From: Pseudomonas sp. WN033
GTDB lineage: Bacteria > Pseudomonadota > Gammaproteobacteria > Pseudomonadales > Pseudomonadaceae
Assembly (NCBI GenBank): GCA_002287035.1
Contig: NSKG01000009.1
Coordinates: forward strand, 1-64,000
Reading direction: 5' to 3'
Length of the DNA: 64,000 bases
The position numbers were made by a program, and so were the translations under genes. Below the pieces are notes generated by a model. The model saw only the letters and a list, made by a program, of their open reading frames with translations, was not told where the DNA came from and ran no database searches. Below, piece after piece: positions 37,454-46,481 of this stretch. Every line of letters starts with the position of its first letter. Positions within the stretch are counted from its first letter, which is position 1.

Positions 37454-38320
37454 TTAGTCGACCCGGGCCTGACGACGCGGCTCGGCGCTCAGCGCCGCTT
37501 GCCGCAATTGCAACAAGGTATCAGCAATGGCCGGACTGAAACCACCCACCATCTGCGCCCCGTCAACCCCCAACACCTGCCCCTGGCGGCCGGCCGGGGT
37601 GGCTCGCAGGGTTGGCTGCAAGGACAGCAGCCCATCGACGCCGCCCGCCATATCGAGACTCTGCGAGGTGGTCAGCAGCCAGACCGGTGCCAGGCCGATA
37701 AAGGCCTCGGCCGACAGCGCCCGATACTGGGAGAACTGGCTGGCCATCGGGTTGTGCATACCGCCCAGCCGTACCAGGCTGTCACCAGCCGTGCGTGAAC
37801 CAGCCACCAGCAGGCTGCCGGCCGAGTGGCTGAGCAGAAACAGTGCCTGCGGTTGCGGCTCAGGCACCTGTGGCAAGGCTGCCAGTTGCGACTCCAGATC
37901 TCGCCGCAAACGCGCAGCCTGGGCTTCGCGATCAAAACGCTGGCCCAGCGTGGTGATATTGGCCAGCAGCGTTTCCAGGCTGGGCTCGGCCGACAGCACC
38001 AGCACTTCAACCCCGGCCGAGCGCAACTGGGCCAATACTGCCGGCGGCCCCATTTCCTCGCTGCCAATCAGTACATCGGGATTGAGCGAAAGCAGCCCCT
38101 CGGCGCCAATCTGCCGTGGATAGCCGATATTCGCCGGCGCCTGATCGCCCAGCAATGGCAGGCTGGTGCTGTCGACCCCGACCAATTGCGGCATCAACTC
38201 CAGCGCCTGAAAAATCGCGGTAATGCTGGCCCCGGCACTGATCAGCCGCGGACTCCGGGATTCAGCCAGCAACGGCCAGGCTAACAGCCAGAGGCAAGCC
38301 CCCACTACAATTTTATTCAT
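37454..38320 (-). CDS. phuT: Periplasmic haem-binding protein
   Basis: The solute-binding protein of the haem importer (PhuT/ShuT/HmuT). The 288-residue product has a signal peptide (NKIVVGACLWLLAWPLLAES) and the two-lobe helical-backbone binding fold: RLISAGASITAIFQALE near 25, VGVDSTSLPL and NPDVLIGSEEMGPPAVLAQL near 80-100. The axial haem tyrosine cannot be assigned by eye. It overlaps exbD by 8 bp at its start and is 9 bp before phuU. Confidence 0.9.
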   Translation of the reverse strand: MNKIVVGACLWLLAWPLLAESRSPRLISAGASITAIFQALELMPQLVGVDSTSLPLLGDQAPANIGYPRQIGAEGLLSLNPDVLIGSEEMGPPAVLAQLRSAGVEVLVLSAEPSLETLLANITTLGQRFDREAQAARLRRDLESQLAALPQVPEPQPQALFLLSHSAGSLLVAGSRTAGDSLVRLGGMHNPMASQFSQYRALSAEAFIGLAPVWLLTTSQSLDMAGGVDGLLSLQPTLRATPAGRQGQVLGVDGAQMVGGFSPAIADTLLQLRQAALSAEPRRQARVD

Positions 38321-38720
38321 CGGCAGATTCCATCAACAAACGGGTATCGGTGATGCCCTGGGCGCTCAGCCAGGCCAGCAGACGCAACAGGTCATCGGCC
38401 ATGGCGCCACGCTCGACGGCGATATCCAGTGCTTCGAGCATTTGCAGCGCCGGCGCCTCACGCAGGCTCGGCCAATCGGGATAGCGCTGCTCGGCCAACT
38501 GCCAGGCACCATCGGCAAACAGCGCCAGTTGCTGGCGCTGGGCCTTGTCAGCGGCAGCGGGACTGGCGTCCTGACTGTCCGGCAATTGCAGCGGCACCTG
38601 CAGCAGCGGCGTCTGCGCCGTCAGCAGGAAGAACACCAGAACAATGAAAATCACATCCAGCAAAGGTGTCAGGTCAGCCAGCAGGCTGCTCTGTGCTGGC
38701 GGCTCGGGCAAGCGGATCAT
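38313..38720 (-). CDS. exbD: ExbD-family biopolymer transport protein
   Basis: Energises TonB with ExbB. The 135-residue protein has one N-terminal membrane helix preceded by the family motif DLTPLLDVIFIVLVFFLL, whose Asp near residue 24 is the proton-path residue, and a periplasmic C-terminal domain. It starts in an ATGA overlap with exbB and ends overlapping phuT. Encoded in the haem operon, so probably dedicated to the adjacent haem receptor. Confidence 0.9.
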   Translation of the reverse strand: MIRLPEPPAQSSLLADLTPLLDVIFIVLVFFLLTAQTPLLQVPLQLPDSQDASPAAADKAQRQQLALFADGAWQLAEQRYPDWPSLREAPALQMLEALDIAVERGAMADDLLRLLAWLSAQGITDTRLLMESADE

Positions 38721-39382
38721 GCGTTCACCAGCTGCGACCCGGACAGCGGACTGGTACCAACCACCGCATCCGGCTCTAATCCGTCCATGGCCAGCATGCA
38801 GCGGTTGAGCAACTGTTGCAGTCGTTCAACATAACTGCTGCTCCACAACCCCAAAGCCTGGCCACCGCCCAGTGCCGGCAACGCGATCAGCAGCCCCCAG
38901 GCAGTGCTGTACAGCGCCTGGAACAGGCCATCAGCCAACACCCCCGGAGTGACCGGACCGCCATCACCGGCAATCGCCTGAAACATGCCGAGCATGCCCA
39001 GCACGGTACCCAACAACCCGAGCATGGGACTGAGCACCCCGATCAACTGCAGCAAGCGCAAGCGCCGCTGCAGCCGCTGCTGTACATGCACCAGCCAGAC
39101 GCCCAGCAACTCTTCACGTTGCCCCCTGGGCAGGTGGGAATGCACGCGCAGCAGGCAGACGCCATGCCGCCAACCCAACCGCGCAGCGTCCGGCTCGTTA
39201 CTGCTGCAATCCCGGCATTGCCGCGCTGCCTCACGGCAGTCGCGCTCGCCCAGGCCCGGCATTCCGGCCAGGGTGACCACCCGCTCCAGCAGCAGGGCCA
39301 GGGTCAGGATTGAGCACATCAGCAACGGCCAGGCCACTGCGCCCTGGGCTAGGAACCAGCTCGGCAATTCAAGCGGCCACAT
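38717..39382 (-). CDS. exbB: ExbB-family (MotA/TolQ/ExbB) proton channel protein
   Basis: A 221-residue inner-membrane protein with three helices: an early one (about 10-30), and two later ones around LIGVLSPMLGLLGTVLGMLGMF and LYSTAWGLLIALPALGG, the conserved proton-channel blocks. I place the start at the ATG at 39382, whose coding sequence overlaps the last 14 nt of phuS and has GGAAAG upstream. A longer frame to 39442 lies inside phuS. It partners the overlapping exbD. Confidence 0.88.
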   Translation of the reverse strand: MWPLELPSWFLAQGAVAWPLLMCSILTLALLLERVVTLAGMPGLGERDCREAARQCRDCSSNEPDAARLGWRHGVCLLRVHSHLPRGQREELLGVWLVHVQQRLQRRLRLLQLIGVLSPMLGLLGTVLGMLGMFQAIAGDGGPVTPGVLADGLFQALYSTAWGLLIALPALGGGQALGLWSSSYVERLQQLLNRCMLAMDGLEPDAVVGTSPLSGSQLVNA

Positions 39383-40442
39383 GGCTTTCCACCAGTTCGC
39401 GCCAGGCTGACAGTTCCGGTTTGCCCGGCTTGCGCGCACCAAACAGCTGCACGATCAACTCACCCTGGCTGTCGTAGGCCTCCAGCGAACTCACTATGCC
39501 GTCCGCCGTCGGCTTGCGAACCCGCCACAACTCGCTGATGGCACCATCGCGCAGGTGCAGGTTGAAGTCCGGATCCAGCACGTTGAACCACTCGCCGGTG
39601 CGCACCAGACGCTTGACCGGGCCGGTATGGATCTGGATACAGCCCGGGTTGCCGACGAACACCATGATTTCCAGACCGGTTTCGGCCGCCCGTTCCAGAC
39701 TCTCGACCAGTGCGCCTGGCGCCAGCCGTTCAGCCCACTCGCTGCCGGCCAGGCGCAGTGCTTGAGTCCGGGTAAGCTGGTGCTTGCGCAGCATGGCGAA
39801 GAAATGATGGGTGTCCTTGAGCGCAGCCCAGTCACTGGCCAGCGCTGGCTGGTCGACCTCAGCGTCGGCGCGCGGCAACTGCGGCAGCGGCCGCTGTTCA
39901 ATAGCCAGCGCCTCGGTACTGTCATCACGCAACTGCTCGGTCAGACGCACCCAGCCAAGCAGGTCGGAGGCATCGGTCAGGTAGATCTTGTGCACAGCCT
40001 GACCGTACCTGTCGAACACCTGCAGGCTGCGCCGCCACTTGCCGTCGGCCAGCGGCTCACTGACCGCGAACAGGCTGCTCCAATCGGTCATGAACAGACG
40101 CAGATCGATGTCCGGATTGACCACCAGGCCCATCTGACCGTTGCGGCTGAGATTAATGTTGTCGTAACGTCCATGGCGCTCATGTACGCAGTAATCATTA
40201 CGAGTCAGAGCCATCAACTCGCCCATACCCGGCAAGGCATCCATCAGCGCCGTCCAATTGGGCTTGAGGCGTACCACCCGCTCGCCTTGCGAGGCATACA
40301 GCAGCTCAGCCTCACTGACATTCAGATGGACTGCCGCCTCACGAATGCGCAGGCGCGGCTGGCTTTCGCGCAGTTGCTGCCAGGCATCAAGCAGGTCTTG
40401 TCCGGCGAAGGCCGGTGTTGCCTGTTGCGTCATCATGTTCAT
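39369..40442 (-). CDS. phuS: Cytoplasmic haem-trafficking protein (PhuS/HemS family)
   Basis: Binds imported haem in the cytoplasm and delivers it to haem oxygenase. The 357-residue protein has the typical duplicated HemS fold, with a repeat in each half (SRNGQMGLVVNPDIDLRLF in the first, MVFVGNPGCIQIHTGPVKRL in the second). The start is the ATG at 40442 with AAGGGG upstream, giving almost the length I recall for P. aeruginosa PhuS. In P. aeruginosa PhuS also touches iron regulation by prrF-locus RNA, but prrF lies about 27 kb away here. Confidence 0.92.
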   Translation of the reverse strand: MNMMTQQATPAFAGQDLLDAWQQLRESQPRLRIREAAVHLNVSEAELLYASQGERVVRLKPNWTALMDALPGMGELMALTRNDYCVHERHGRYDNINLSRNGQMGLVVNPDIDLRLFMTDWSSLFAVSEPLADGKWRRSLQVFDRYGQAVHKIYLTDASDLLGWVRLTEQLRDDSTEALAIEQRPLPQLPRADAEVDQPALASDWAALKDTHHFFAMLRKHQLTRTQALRLAGSEWAERLAPGALVESLERAAETGLEIMVFVGNPGCIQIHTGPVKRLVRTGEWFNVLDPDFNLHLRDGAISELWRVRKPTADGIVSSLEAYDSQGELIVQLFGARKPGKPELSAWRELVESHVAA

Positions 40443-40477
40443 TTTCTTCCCCTTGAAACGTGCGCCAGCCGACATGG

Positions 40478-41173
40478 CTAGCGCAATGCAAACTGCACTG
40501 GAACCCGCACCCGAGTGGCTACCGGCCGCCCATTGCGCTGCTCCGGAACGAAGCGCCACTGGCGGGCTACCTCAAGTGCAGCCTTGTCCAACAATTCGAA
40601 TCCGGATGAGCGCAACAGCACCGGCTCAGCACTACGCCCCTCAGGCCCGACCTCGATTTCCAGCCAGACCTCTCCCTGCCAACCCCGACGCCGGGCCAGT
40701 GCCGGGTAGGCCGGACGGGCCGGAGGCTCGGCATAACGCGGCGACTGGGTAATCACCGGCTCGCTCAGCGCAGGCTCGACTCGCGCCGCTGGATTTGGCG
40801 CGGCCGGCACAGGCTCCGATGGCGTTGGCGCACTGGCGACTGCGGCTGACGATTCCTGCGGCGGCGCTGCTGACTCGGCCCGAGCCACCGGCGGCGTTGC
40901 CACTGGGTCGGGTGGCCTGGGAGCCGGCTTGGGTGGGTGCGGCGGTGTGGCCACTCGCGCCGGTTCAACTGGTGCAGGCTCAAGCCTGGCCTCAGGTTCA
41001 GGAGCCGGTCGGGGTTGCTGAGCAAGCCCCAGACTCAGCACCGTGGGCGCCGGAGCCGGCAGCGCCGACAACCCCGACTCTCGACTGCCGAGCAACCACA
41101 GGCCATGCACCAACAGCGACACCAGCACCCAGATGCTCCAATGCCTCAGTACCCGGCCATACGTTAGGCTCAT
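40478..41173 (-). CDS. tonB: TonB-family energy transducer
   Basis: Carries proton-motive energy from ExbBD to the outer-membrane receptor. The 231-residue protein has an N-terminal membrane anchor (about 10-28), a long Pro/Ala/Glu-rich periplasm-spanning region (about 40-140) and a C-terminal TonB domain (YPALARRRGWQGEVWLEIEV onward). I start at the ATG at 41173: longer frames run through the upstream Fur-box sequence. It heads the leftward haem operon, directly opposite the receptor. Confidence 0.87.
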   Translation of the reverse strand: MSLTYGRVLRHWSIWVLVSLLVHGLWLLGSRESGLSALPAPAPTVLSLGLAQQPRPAPEPEARLEPAPVEPARVATPPHPPKPAPRPPDPVATPPVARAESAAPPQESSAAVASAPTPSEPVPAAPNPAARVEPALSEPVITQSPRYAEPPARPAYPALARRRGWQGEVWLEIEVGPEGRSAEPVLLRSSGFELLDKAALEVARQWRFVPEQRNGRPVATRVRVPVQFALR

Positions 41174-41183
41174 CTCATCAACC

Positions 41184-41223
41184 AAATAATAATCATTTGC
41201 ATTTAGATAAAGATTATTATTCA
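41184..41223. promoter_or_regulatory. Fur-box region between tonB and the haem receptor
   Basis: Two adjacent Fur-like elements: AATAATAATCATTTGCATT (41185-41203) and AGATAAAGATTATTATTCA (41205-41223). They fill the 106-bp gap between the divergent tonB and receptor genes, so iron-loaded Fur could repress both. The -35/-10 boxes are not separable from the AT-rich operators by eye. Confidence 0.82.
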
Positions 41224-41279
41224 ATTCGGACCGTTTTGCCAACCCCATAACATCTGCACGCGACAACAAGGAGTACGCC

Positions 41280-43490
41280 ATGCCCCCCTATCCGCACAAA
41301 CCGCTGGCTCGCCAACTCTGGGCCCTGCTGGCTTTGCCCCTGTGTCTACCTACCCTGGCTGACACCCCGACCCCAAGCGCGGCACGTCAGTTCGACACCA
41401 TGACAGTTACCGCCACCCGCCAGGAAGAGCGTCTGGGTGACGTAGCCGGCAGCGTCAGCGTGGTCGATGAGCAACAGATCGATCGGGAGAACATCAAGGA
41501 CATTCAGGGCCTGGTGCGCTTCGAACCGGGCGTCTCGGTCAGTGGTACCGGTAGTCGCTTCGGCCTGTCCGGCTTCAGCATTCGCGGGATCGGCGGCAAC
41601 CGGGTCCTGACCCAGGTCGATGGCATTGGGGTGCCGGACGCTTTCGACTTCGGCGGTTTCCTCAGTGCCCGACGCAACTATGTGGATCTGGATACGGTCA
41701 AGCGGGTGGAAATCATTCGCGGCCCGGCTTCCTCGCTCTATGGCAGCGATGCTATTGGCGGTGCCGTCAGCTTCCTGACCAAGGACGCCGGCGACTACCT
41801 TAGCGAAGGGGATGACAGCTATGGCCGGCTCAAGACGGGCTACGACAGCTCCGACAGCAGTTGGCTGCGCAGCGCCACCCTGGCTGGACGCCGTGGTCAG
41901 TGGGATGCCTTGCTGCATCTGGGTCGACGCACCGGCGATGAGACAGCTACCTACGGCGGCCGCGGCGGCATTGGCGGCGAACGGGAAAAGGCCAACCCGG
42001 TCGACTACACCACCGACAACCTGCTGAGCAAACTGGGCTGGGATTACGGCGAGAACGGCCGCTTGCAACTGACCTACGAAAAATTCCGCGACACCACCGA
42101 CACCCGGGTACTCAGCGAATACAGCGACACCGCCACCATTCGCAGCTCGGACGCCAAGGACCGGGTGGATCGTGAACGCTTCAGCCTGCAGCACAACCTG
42201 GATCTGGGCCAGGGCTTTGCCGACCGGCTGAGCTGGCAGCTCAGTCATCAGGACAGCCAGACCCGCCAACAGACCTTCCAGGACCGAGTGGTCGGCGGCC
42301 AGCCCACCTTCCGCAGCCGCGATTCCTATTACGAAGAAAAGCTCTGGGCCTTCAACACCCAGCTTGAACGAGACTTCACCTGGGCCGATAGCAACCACCG
42401 GCTGATCTACGGCGCCGACCTCAAACGTCTGAAGAGCGCCGATCTGCGCAAGGGTCAGGAAACCGTGCTGGCAACCGGCATCAGCACCCCGATCGCACCG
42501 ACCAGCGACTTCCCCGACCCAACCGTCTGGGAATACGCGCTGTTCGCCCAGGACACCATCAGCCTCGGTCGCTGGACCCTCACCCCTGGGCTGCGTTACG
42601 ACCGCTATGAGATGAAGCCGCACGTCACCCAGCAGTATCTCAACAGCGCCGCCACTGACCCCAACCCGCCGCGCTACAAGGACTCGGCACTGTCACCCAA
42701 GTTCGGCATCATCTACGCCGTGGATGACGCCCACAGCGTCTATGCCCAGTACGCCGCCGGGTTCCGCGCCCCGCAACCGGTGAACATCTTCGGCGAGTTC
42801 GAAAACCCGGGCATGTACCGCACTATCGCCAACCCCAAGCTCAAGGCCGAAACCAGCGACAGCTATGAACTGGGGCTGCGCGGGGAGTACGCCCAGGGCA
42901 GCTTCGGCCTGGCACTGTTCTACAACCGTTACGACGACTTCATCGAACAGGTACGCCGCGACTCCAGCGTGCCCGGCTTCCCGTTCGGCGAATTCCAGTA
43001 CATCAACCTCGACAAGGTCACCATCTACGGCGCCGAGGCACGCGGCGAGCTGTACCTGGACCATCTTGGCCTGCCGCTTGGCAGCCGCACACGCGCCAGC
43101 ATGGCCTGGGCCCGTGGCAAGGATGATTCCAGTGGTCAGCCGCTCAACAGCATCGACCCGCTCAAGGCGGTGGTCGGGCTCGGTTACGATGAACCCAACG
43201 GCCGTTACGGCGCCGAGCTGATCCTCACCGCCGTCGCCGCCAAGTCGCGGATCGACGAAACCCAGACCAACGGCAATCCGTTCAAAACCCAGGGTTACGG
43301 CCTGCTGGATCTGATCGGCTACTGGCAGGTAACCGACGCCGTCGCCGTCAACGCTGGGGTCTACAACCTGACCGACAAGCAATACTGGCACTGGAGCGAT
43401 GTGCGTAGTCTGTCTGACAGCACACCCGGCCTGGCCCGCTACACCCAGCCTGGCCGGCATGCCGCGGTCAACCTGATTTGGGAGTTCTAA
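41280..43490 (+). CDS. phuR: TonB-dependent haem/haemoglobin receptor
   Basis: Outer-membrane haem receptor of 736 residues. A signal peptide (about 1-28) is followed by a TonB-box-like FDTMTVTATRQ, a plug domain (about 50-165, including the RVEIIRGPASSLYGSDAIGG loop) and a 22-strand barrel ending in a terminal Phe. The haem-receptor pair FRAP (in YAAGFRAPQPVNI) and NPKL (variant of NPNL) is present. AAGGAG precedes the ATG at 41280. Iron-regulated from the shared Fur region. The phuR name is by function and neighbourhood; HasR/HutA-type names are possible. Confidence 0.9.
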   Translation: MPPYPHKPLARQLWALLALPLCLPTLADTPTPSAARQFDTMTVTATRQEERLGDVAGSVSVVDEQQIDRENIKDIQGLVRFEPGVSVSGTGSRFGLSGFSIRGIGGNRVLTQVDGIGVPDAFDFGGFLSARRNYVDLDTVKRVEIIRGPASSLYGSDAIGGAVSFLTKDAGDYLSEGDDSYGRLKTGYDSSDSSWLRSATLAGRRGQWDALLHLGRRTGDETATYGGRGGIGGEREKANPVDYTTDNLLSKLGWDYGENGRLQLTYEKFRDTTDTRVLSEYSDTATIRSSDAKDRVDRERFSLQHNLDLGQGFADRLSWQLSHQDSQTRQQTFQDRVVGGQPTFRSRDSYYEEKLWAFNTQLERDFTWADSNHRLIYGADLKRLKSADLRKGQETVLATGISTPIAPTSDFPDPTVWEYALFAQDTISLGRWTLTPGLRYDRYEMKPHVTQQYLNSAATDPNPPRYKDSALSPKFGIIYAVDDAHSVYAQYAAGFRAPQPVNIFGEFENPGMYRTIANPKLKAETSDSYELGLRGEYAQGSFGLALFYNRYDDFIEQVRRDSSVPGFPFGEFQYINLDKVTIYGAEARGELYLDHLGLPLGSRTRASMAWARGKDDSSGQPLNSIDPLKAVVGLGYDEPNGRYGAELILTAVAAKSRIDETQTNGNPFKTQGYGLLDLIGYWQVTDAVAVNAGVYNLTDKQYWHWSDVRSLSDSTPGLARYTQPGRHAAVNLIWEF

Positions 43491-43529
43491 GCGCTAGCCA
43501 GTTGCCAGAATGGCGGGGATAATCGGCGC

Positions 43530-43883
43530 ATGACCAATGCCGCCGATACCCCCGCCACCCCGCTGTGCCACCTGGACCAGTTGCCCGATCCGGGCAGCAA
43601 GGGCCTGATGCATGAGGGTATGGCCCTGTTCGCGGTGCGCCAGGGTCAGCAGGTGTTCGTTTACGAAAACCGCTGCCCGCACCGCGACATCCCGCTGGAA
43701 TGGACTCCGGACAGCTTTCTCGACCACTCCGGCCGACTGATCCAGTGCGCCACCCATGGCGCACTGTTTCTGCCGGAAACCGGCGAATGTGTCGCCGGCC
43801 CCTGCAGCGGCCAGTTTCTGCGCCAGTTGCCGTGCCGGATCAACGATGGGCAGGTGTGGCTGATCGAAGCAAGCACCGACTAG
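43530..43883 (+). CDS. Rieske [2Fe-2S] domain protein
   Basis: A 117-residue soluble Rieske-type ferredoxin-like protein. The cluster ligands are visible as Cys-x-His in NRCPHRDIPLEW (near residue 47) and Cys-x2-His in IQCATHGALF (near residue 71). It lies 40 nt after the haem receptor and converges with sfsA with a 4-bp gap. The electron partner is unknown; it is more likely related to the sfsA neighbourhood than to haem uptake. The ribosome-binding site is weak. Confidence 0.85.
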   Translation: MTNAADTPATPLCHLDQLPDPGSKGLMHEGMALFAVRQGQQVFVYENRCPHRDIPLEWTPDSFLDHSGRLIQCATHGALFLPETGECVAGPCSGQFLRQLPCRINDGQVWLIEASTD

Positions 43884-43887
43884 CAGC

Positions 43888-44595
43888 TTAAAGCTCAACC
43901 GGCAGCGCTCCCGCCACGCGCAGCCCTTCCGGGCCCGGAATCACTGACCAGGCCAGTACCTCGACGCCCGCCTGCACTGCCTCACGCAGCAACTGCCCAT
44001 AAACCGGATCGATCTCATCGGCCGGCCGCACCCCCTCAATGCCTGAGTGCATGACACAGAACAGCAGACAGGCCCTACGACCGCTGGCCAGCACCTCAAC
44101 CAGCTCACTCAGGTGTTTCTGCCCACGCAGACTGACGGCATCAGGAAAGGCACCCACGCCCTCACCAACTGCCAGGGTCACGCTTTTGACCTCAACCACG
44201 CACTCACCCGCCCCGCTCAACAGAAAGTCGAACCGACTGTTGCTGCCGGGCACGCGCACCTCCCGGCGCCACTGCGGATAATCGGCCAGCGGGGTGATCA
44301 ACCCAGCCTGCAAGGCAGCTTCGATCACCTTGTTGGCCCGGGCACTGTGAATGCAGGCCAATACTCCCGGCGCGGTTTCCACCAGCTCCCAGGTGCCGGG
44401 CAACTTGCGCCCAGGACGCGGCTGCACACTGCCCCAGATTCGGCTGCCCGGCTCACCACAATTGAGCATGGACCCGGTATTGGGGCAGTGCAGGGTCAGT
44501 TCGCGCCCATCGTCGAGCCGCACATCGGCAAAAAAGCGTTTATAGCGGCGCAGCAGCACCCCGCCCAGCAGCGGCGGATCGAACGGAATCAGCAT
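43888..44595 (-). CDS. sfsA: Sugar fermentation stimulation protein homologue SfsA
   Basis: A 235-residue protein of the SfsA family with an N-terminal OB-like part (RRYKRFFADVRLDDGRELTLHCPNTGSM) and a nuclease-like C-terminal part with SRFDFLLSGAGECVVEVKSV, the PD-(D/E)xK-type residues. The E. coli protein was linked to maltose genes, but its biochemical role remains unclear. It overlaps the 3' end of the aminotransferase gene by 7 bp and is probably co-transcribed with it. Confidence 0.92.
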   Translation of the reverse strand: MLIPFDPPLLGGVLLRRYKRFFADVRLDDGRELTLHCPNTGSMLNCGEPGSRIWGSVQPRPGRKLPGTWELVETAPGVLACIHSARANKVIEAALQAGLITPLADYPQWRREVRVPGSNSRFDFLLSGAGECVVEVKSVTLAVGEGVGAFPDAVSLRGQKHLSELVEVLASGRRACLLFCVMHSGIEGVRPADEIDPVYGQLLREAVQAGVEVLAWSVIPGPEGLRVAGALPVEL

Positions 44596-45767
44596 CCCGG
44601 CCAGTTCCCGAGCCCGCGCGCCAGCCGCTCCACCGCCTGCTCCAGCCGCGCCACCGAAGTGGTATAGGCAAAACGCACATGCTCACTGGCACGATACTGA
44701 CCAAAATCCAGACCGGGGGTGATCGCCAGATGCTCGGTTTCGATCAGATGCCGGCACAAGGCATCACTGTCGCCACCCAGCCGGCGCATATCGGCATACA
44801 GATAGAAGGCCCCGTCCGGGGTCAGCGGAATCTCAAAGCCCAACTCACGCAGGGCCGGCAGCAGGAAGTCGCGGCGCTGGCGAAAAGCTTCACGGCGCTG
44901 CTCGCAGATCGCCAAACTGTCTTCGCCAAAGGCCGCCAAGGCGGCTTGCTGGGCCATGTGCGGCGCACAGATATAGAGGTTCTGCGCCAGCTTCTCCAAC
45001 TCCGGCACCGCGGCCTCGGGCGCCACCAGCCAGCCCAGTCGCCAGCCGGTCATGCCGAAATATTTGGAAAAGCTGTTGAGCACGAAGGCATCATCAGCCA
45101 CTTCAAGCACCGAGCTGGCCTCGCAGCCATAGGTCAGACCGTGATAGATCTCATCGACAATCAGGGTTCCGCCCAGCCGTCTGGTGGTCTGCGCCAACGC
45201 CGCCAACTGCGCGCGGCTGAGCAGGGTGCCAGTCGGATTGGCTGGCGAGGCCGCCAGAACCGCCCGGCAATCAGCATCCCAGTGTTGCTCAACCAGTTCC
45301 GGAGTCAGCTGGTAAGCGGTTTGCGGGCCGGTCGGAATCAGCCGCGCCCGGCCCTCGACCAGACGCAGGAAATGCCGGTTGCAGGGATAGGCCGGATCGG
45401 CCATCAGCACCTGCTGACCCGGCTCGACCAGCAGCGCACTGACCAACAACAACGCGGCCGAGCCACCTGGCGTAATGATCACTCGGCGCGGGTCCAGATC
45501 GATACCGTGACGCCGGGCATAGAGCCCAGCCACCGCCTCGCGCAGCGCCGGCAGACCCAGCGCCGGAGTGTAGCCGGTATGCCCGGCGGCCAGCGCATTC
45601 TGGCCGGCACGGATAATCGGCTCTGGGGTAGTGAAGTCCGGCTCGCCGATTTCCATGTGGATCACGTCGCAGCCCTGAGCCTCCAAATACTTGGCCCGGG
45701 CCAGCACCGCCATTACATGAAAAGGCTGAATATCCTGGACCCGCCGTGCCCAGTTATGCTGCTGCAT
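44589..45767 (-). CDS. PLP-dependent class I/II aminotransferase
   Basis: A 392-residue fold-type I aminotransferase. The PLP lysine lies in [16 protein letters not shown] near residue 235. The substrate-arm start is [14 protein letters not shown] near 35-50, with [16 protein letters not shown] and the Asp-x-x-Tyr DEIYHGL blocks. The start at 45767 has GGAG 6 nt upstream; the in-frame ATG at 45782 is less well placed. Divergent from dksA. Substrate not assignable; orthologues next to dksA in pseudomonads are annotated generically. Confidence 0.88.
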   Translation of the reverse strand: MQQHNWARRVQDIQPFHVMAVLARAKYLEAQGCDVIHMEIGEPDFTTPEPIIRAGQNALAAGHTGYTPALGLPALREAVAGLYARRHGIDLDPRRVIITPGGSAALLLVSALLVEPGQQVLMADPAYPCNRHFLRLVEGRARLIPTGPQTAYQLTPELVEQHWDADCRAVLAASPANPTGTLLSRAQLAALAQTTRRLGGTLIVDEIYHGLTYGCEASSVLEVADDAFVLNSFSKYFGMTGWRLGWLVAPEAAVPELEKLAQNLYICAPHMAQQAALAAFGEDSLAICEQRREAFRQRRDFLLPALRELGFEIPLTPDGAFYLYADMRRLGGDSDALCRHLIETEHLAITPGLDFGQYRASEHVRFAYTTSVARLEQAVERLARGLGNWPGC

Positions 45768-45966
45768 GTTGTTCTCCGCCATCAGACAGGGTAAAACCCG
45801 AATGATACCCGCCACGCACCAGTCAAACCATCTGGCGGCAAACAGTAGCGCGGGGGCACAGGTTCTGGTAGCTTTGCCCGCTTGCAGCCAGTGGCCGCAA
45901 CCCCCGCAGGCGCTCAGAACAAGGCGCCTGGCACAGGACGATCGAGCAAAAAGTGAGGCGGTTCTC

Positions 45967-46410
45967 ATGCCCAGTAATGCCAAACAGAAGAACTCTATGT
46001 TGATCCGTGGTTTCGTGCCCTACAAGGAAGAAAAGGGTGAGGAATACATGAACGAGCGGCAGCTTGCGCATTTCGCTGACATTCTCAACAACTGGAAACA
46101 GGAGTTGATGGAAGAAGTTGACCGCACCGTGCATCACATGCAGGACGAAGCCGCCAACTTCCCCGACCCGGCCGACCGCGCCAGCCAGGAAGAAGAGTTC
46201 AGCCTGGAACTGCGTGCCCGTGACCGTGAGCGCAAGCTGATCAAGAAAATCGATCAGACCCTGCAGCGCATTGAAGAAGACGACTACGGCTACTGCGATT
46301 CCTGCGGTGTTGAAATCGGTATTCGTCGCCTGGAAGCACGTCCCACTGCGACGCTGTGCATCGATTGCAAGACCCTGGCAGAAATCAAGGAAAAGCAGAT
46401 CGGCGGCTAA
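45967..46410 (+). CDS. dksA: RNA polymerase-binding transcription factor DksA
   Basis: Works with ppGpp at the RNA polymerase secondary channel to control rRNA and amino-acid promoters. The 147-residue protein has the coiled-coil with the tip acidic residues in [15 protein letters not shown] (about 70-84) and the C4 zinc finger [10 protein letters not shown]...CIDCK (about 113-137). All four cysteines are present, so it is the zinc-containing paralogue. The start at 45967 gives nearly the family length. The tandem GCGC-discriminator rRNA promoters at the left end are the type of target DksA regulates. Confidence 0.96.
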   Translation: MPSNAKQKNSMLIRGFVPYKEEKGEEYMNERQLAHFADILNNWKQELMEEVDRTVHHMQDEAANFPDPADRASQEEEFSLELRARDRERKLIKKIDQTLQRIEEDDYGYCDSCGVEIGIRRLEARPTATLCIDCKTLAEIKEKQIGG

Positions 46411-46481
46411 GTCAGCCCACCGCGCCACACCGATGGGCCCGCTTGCCGGCTCATCGGTAAACTTTTTCCCGCGGCTCAGTA

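Noticed and set aside
41346-42623. 425-codon minus-strand frame opposite the haem receptor
   Set aside because: Antisense of an unambiguous TonB-dependent receptor; no motif recognised.
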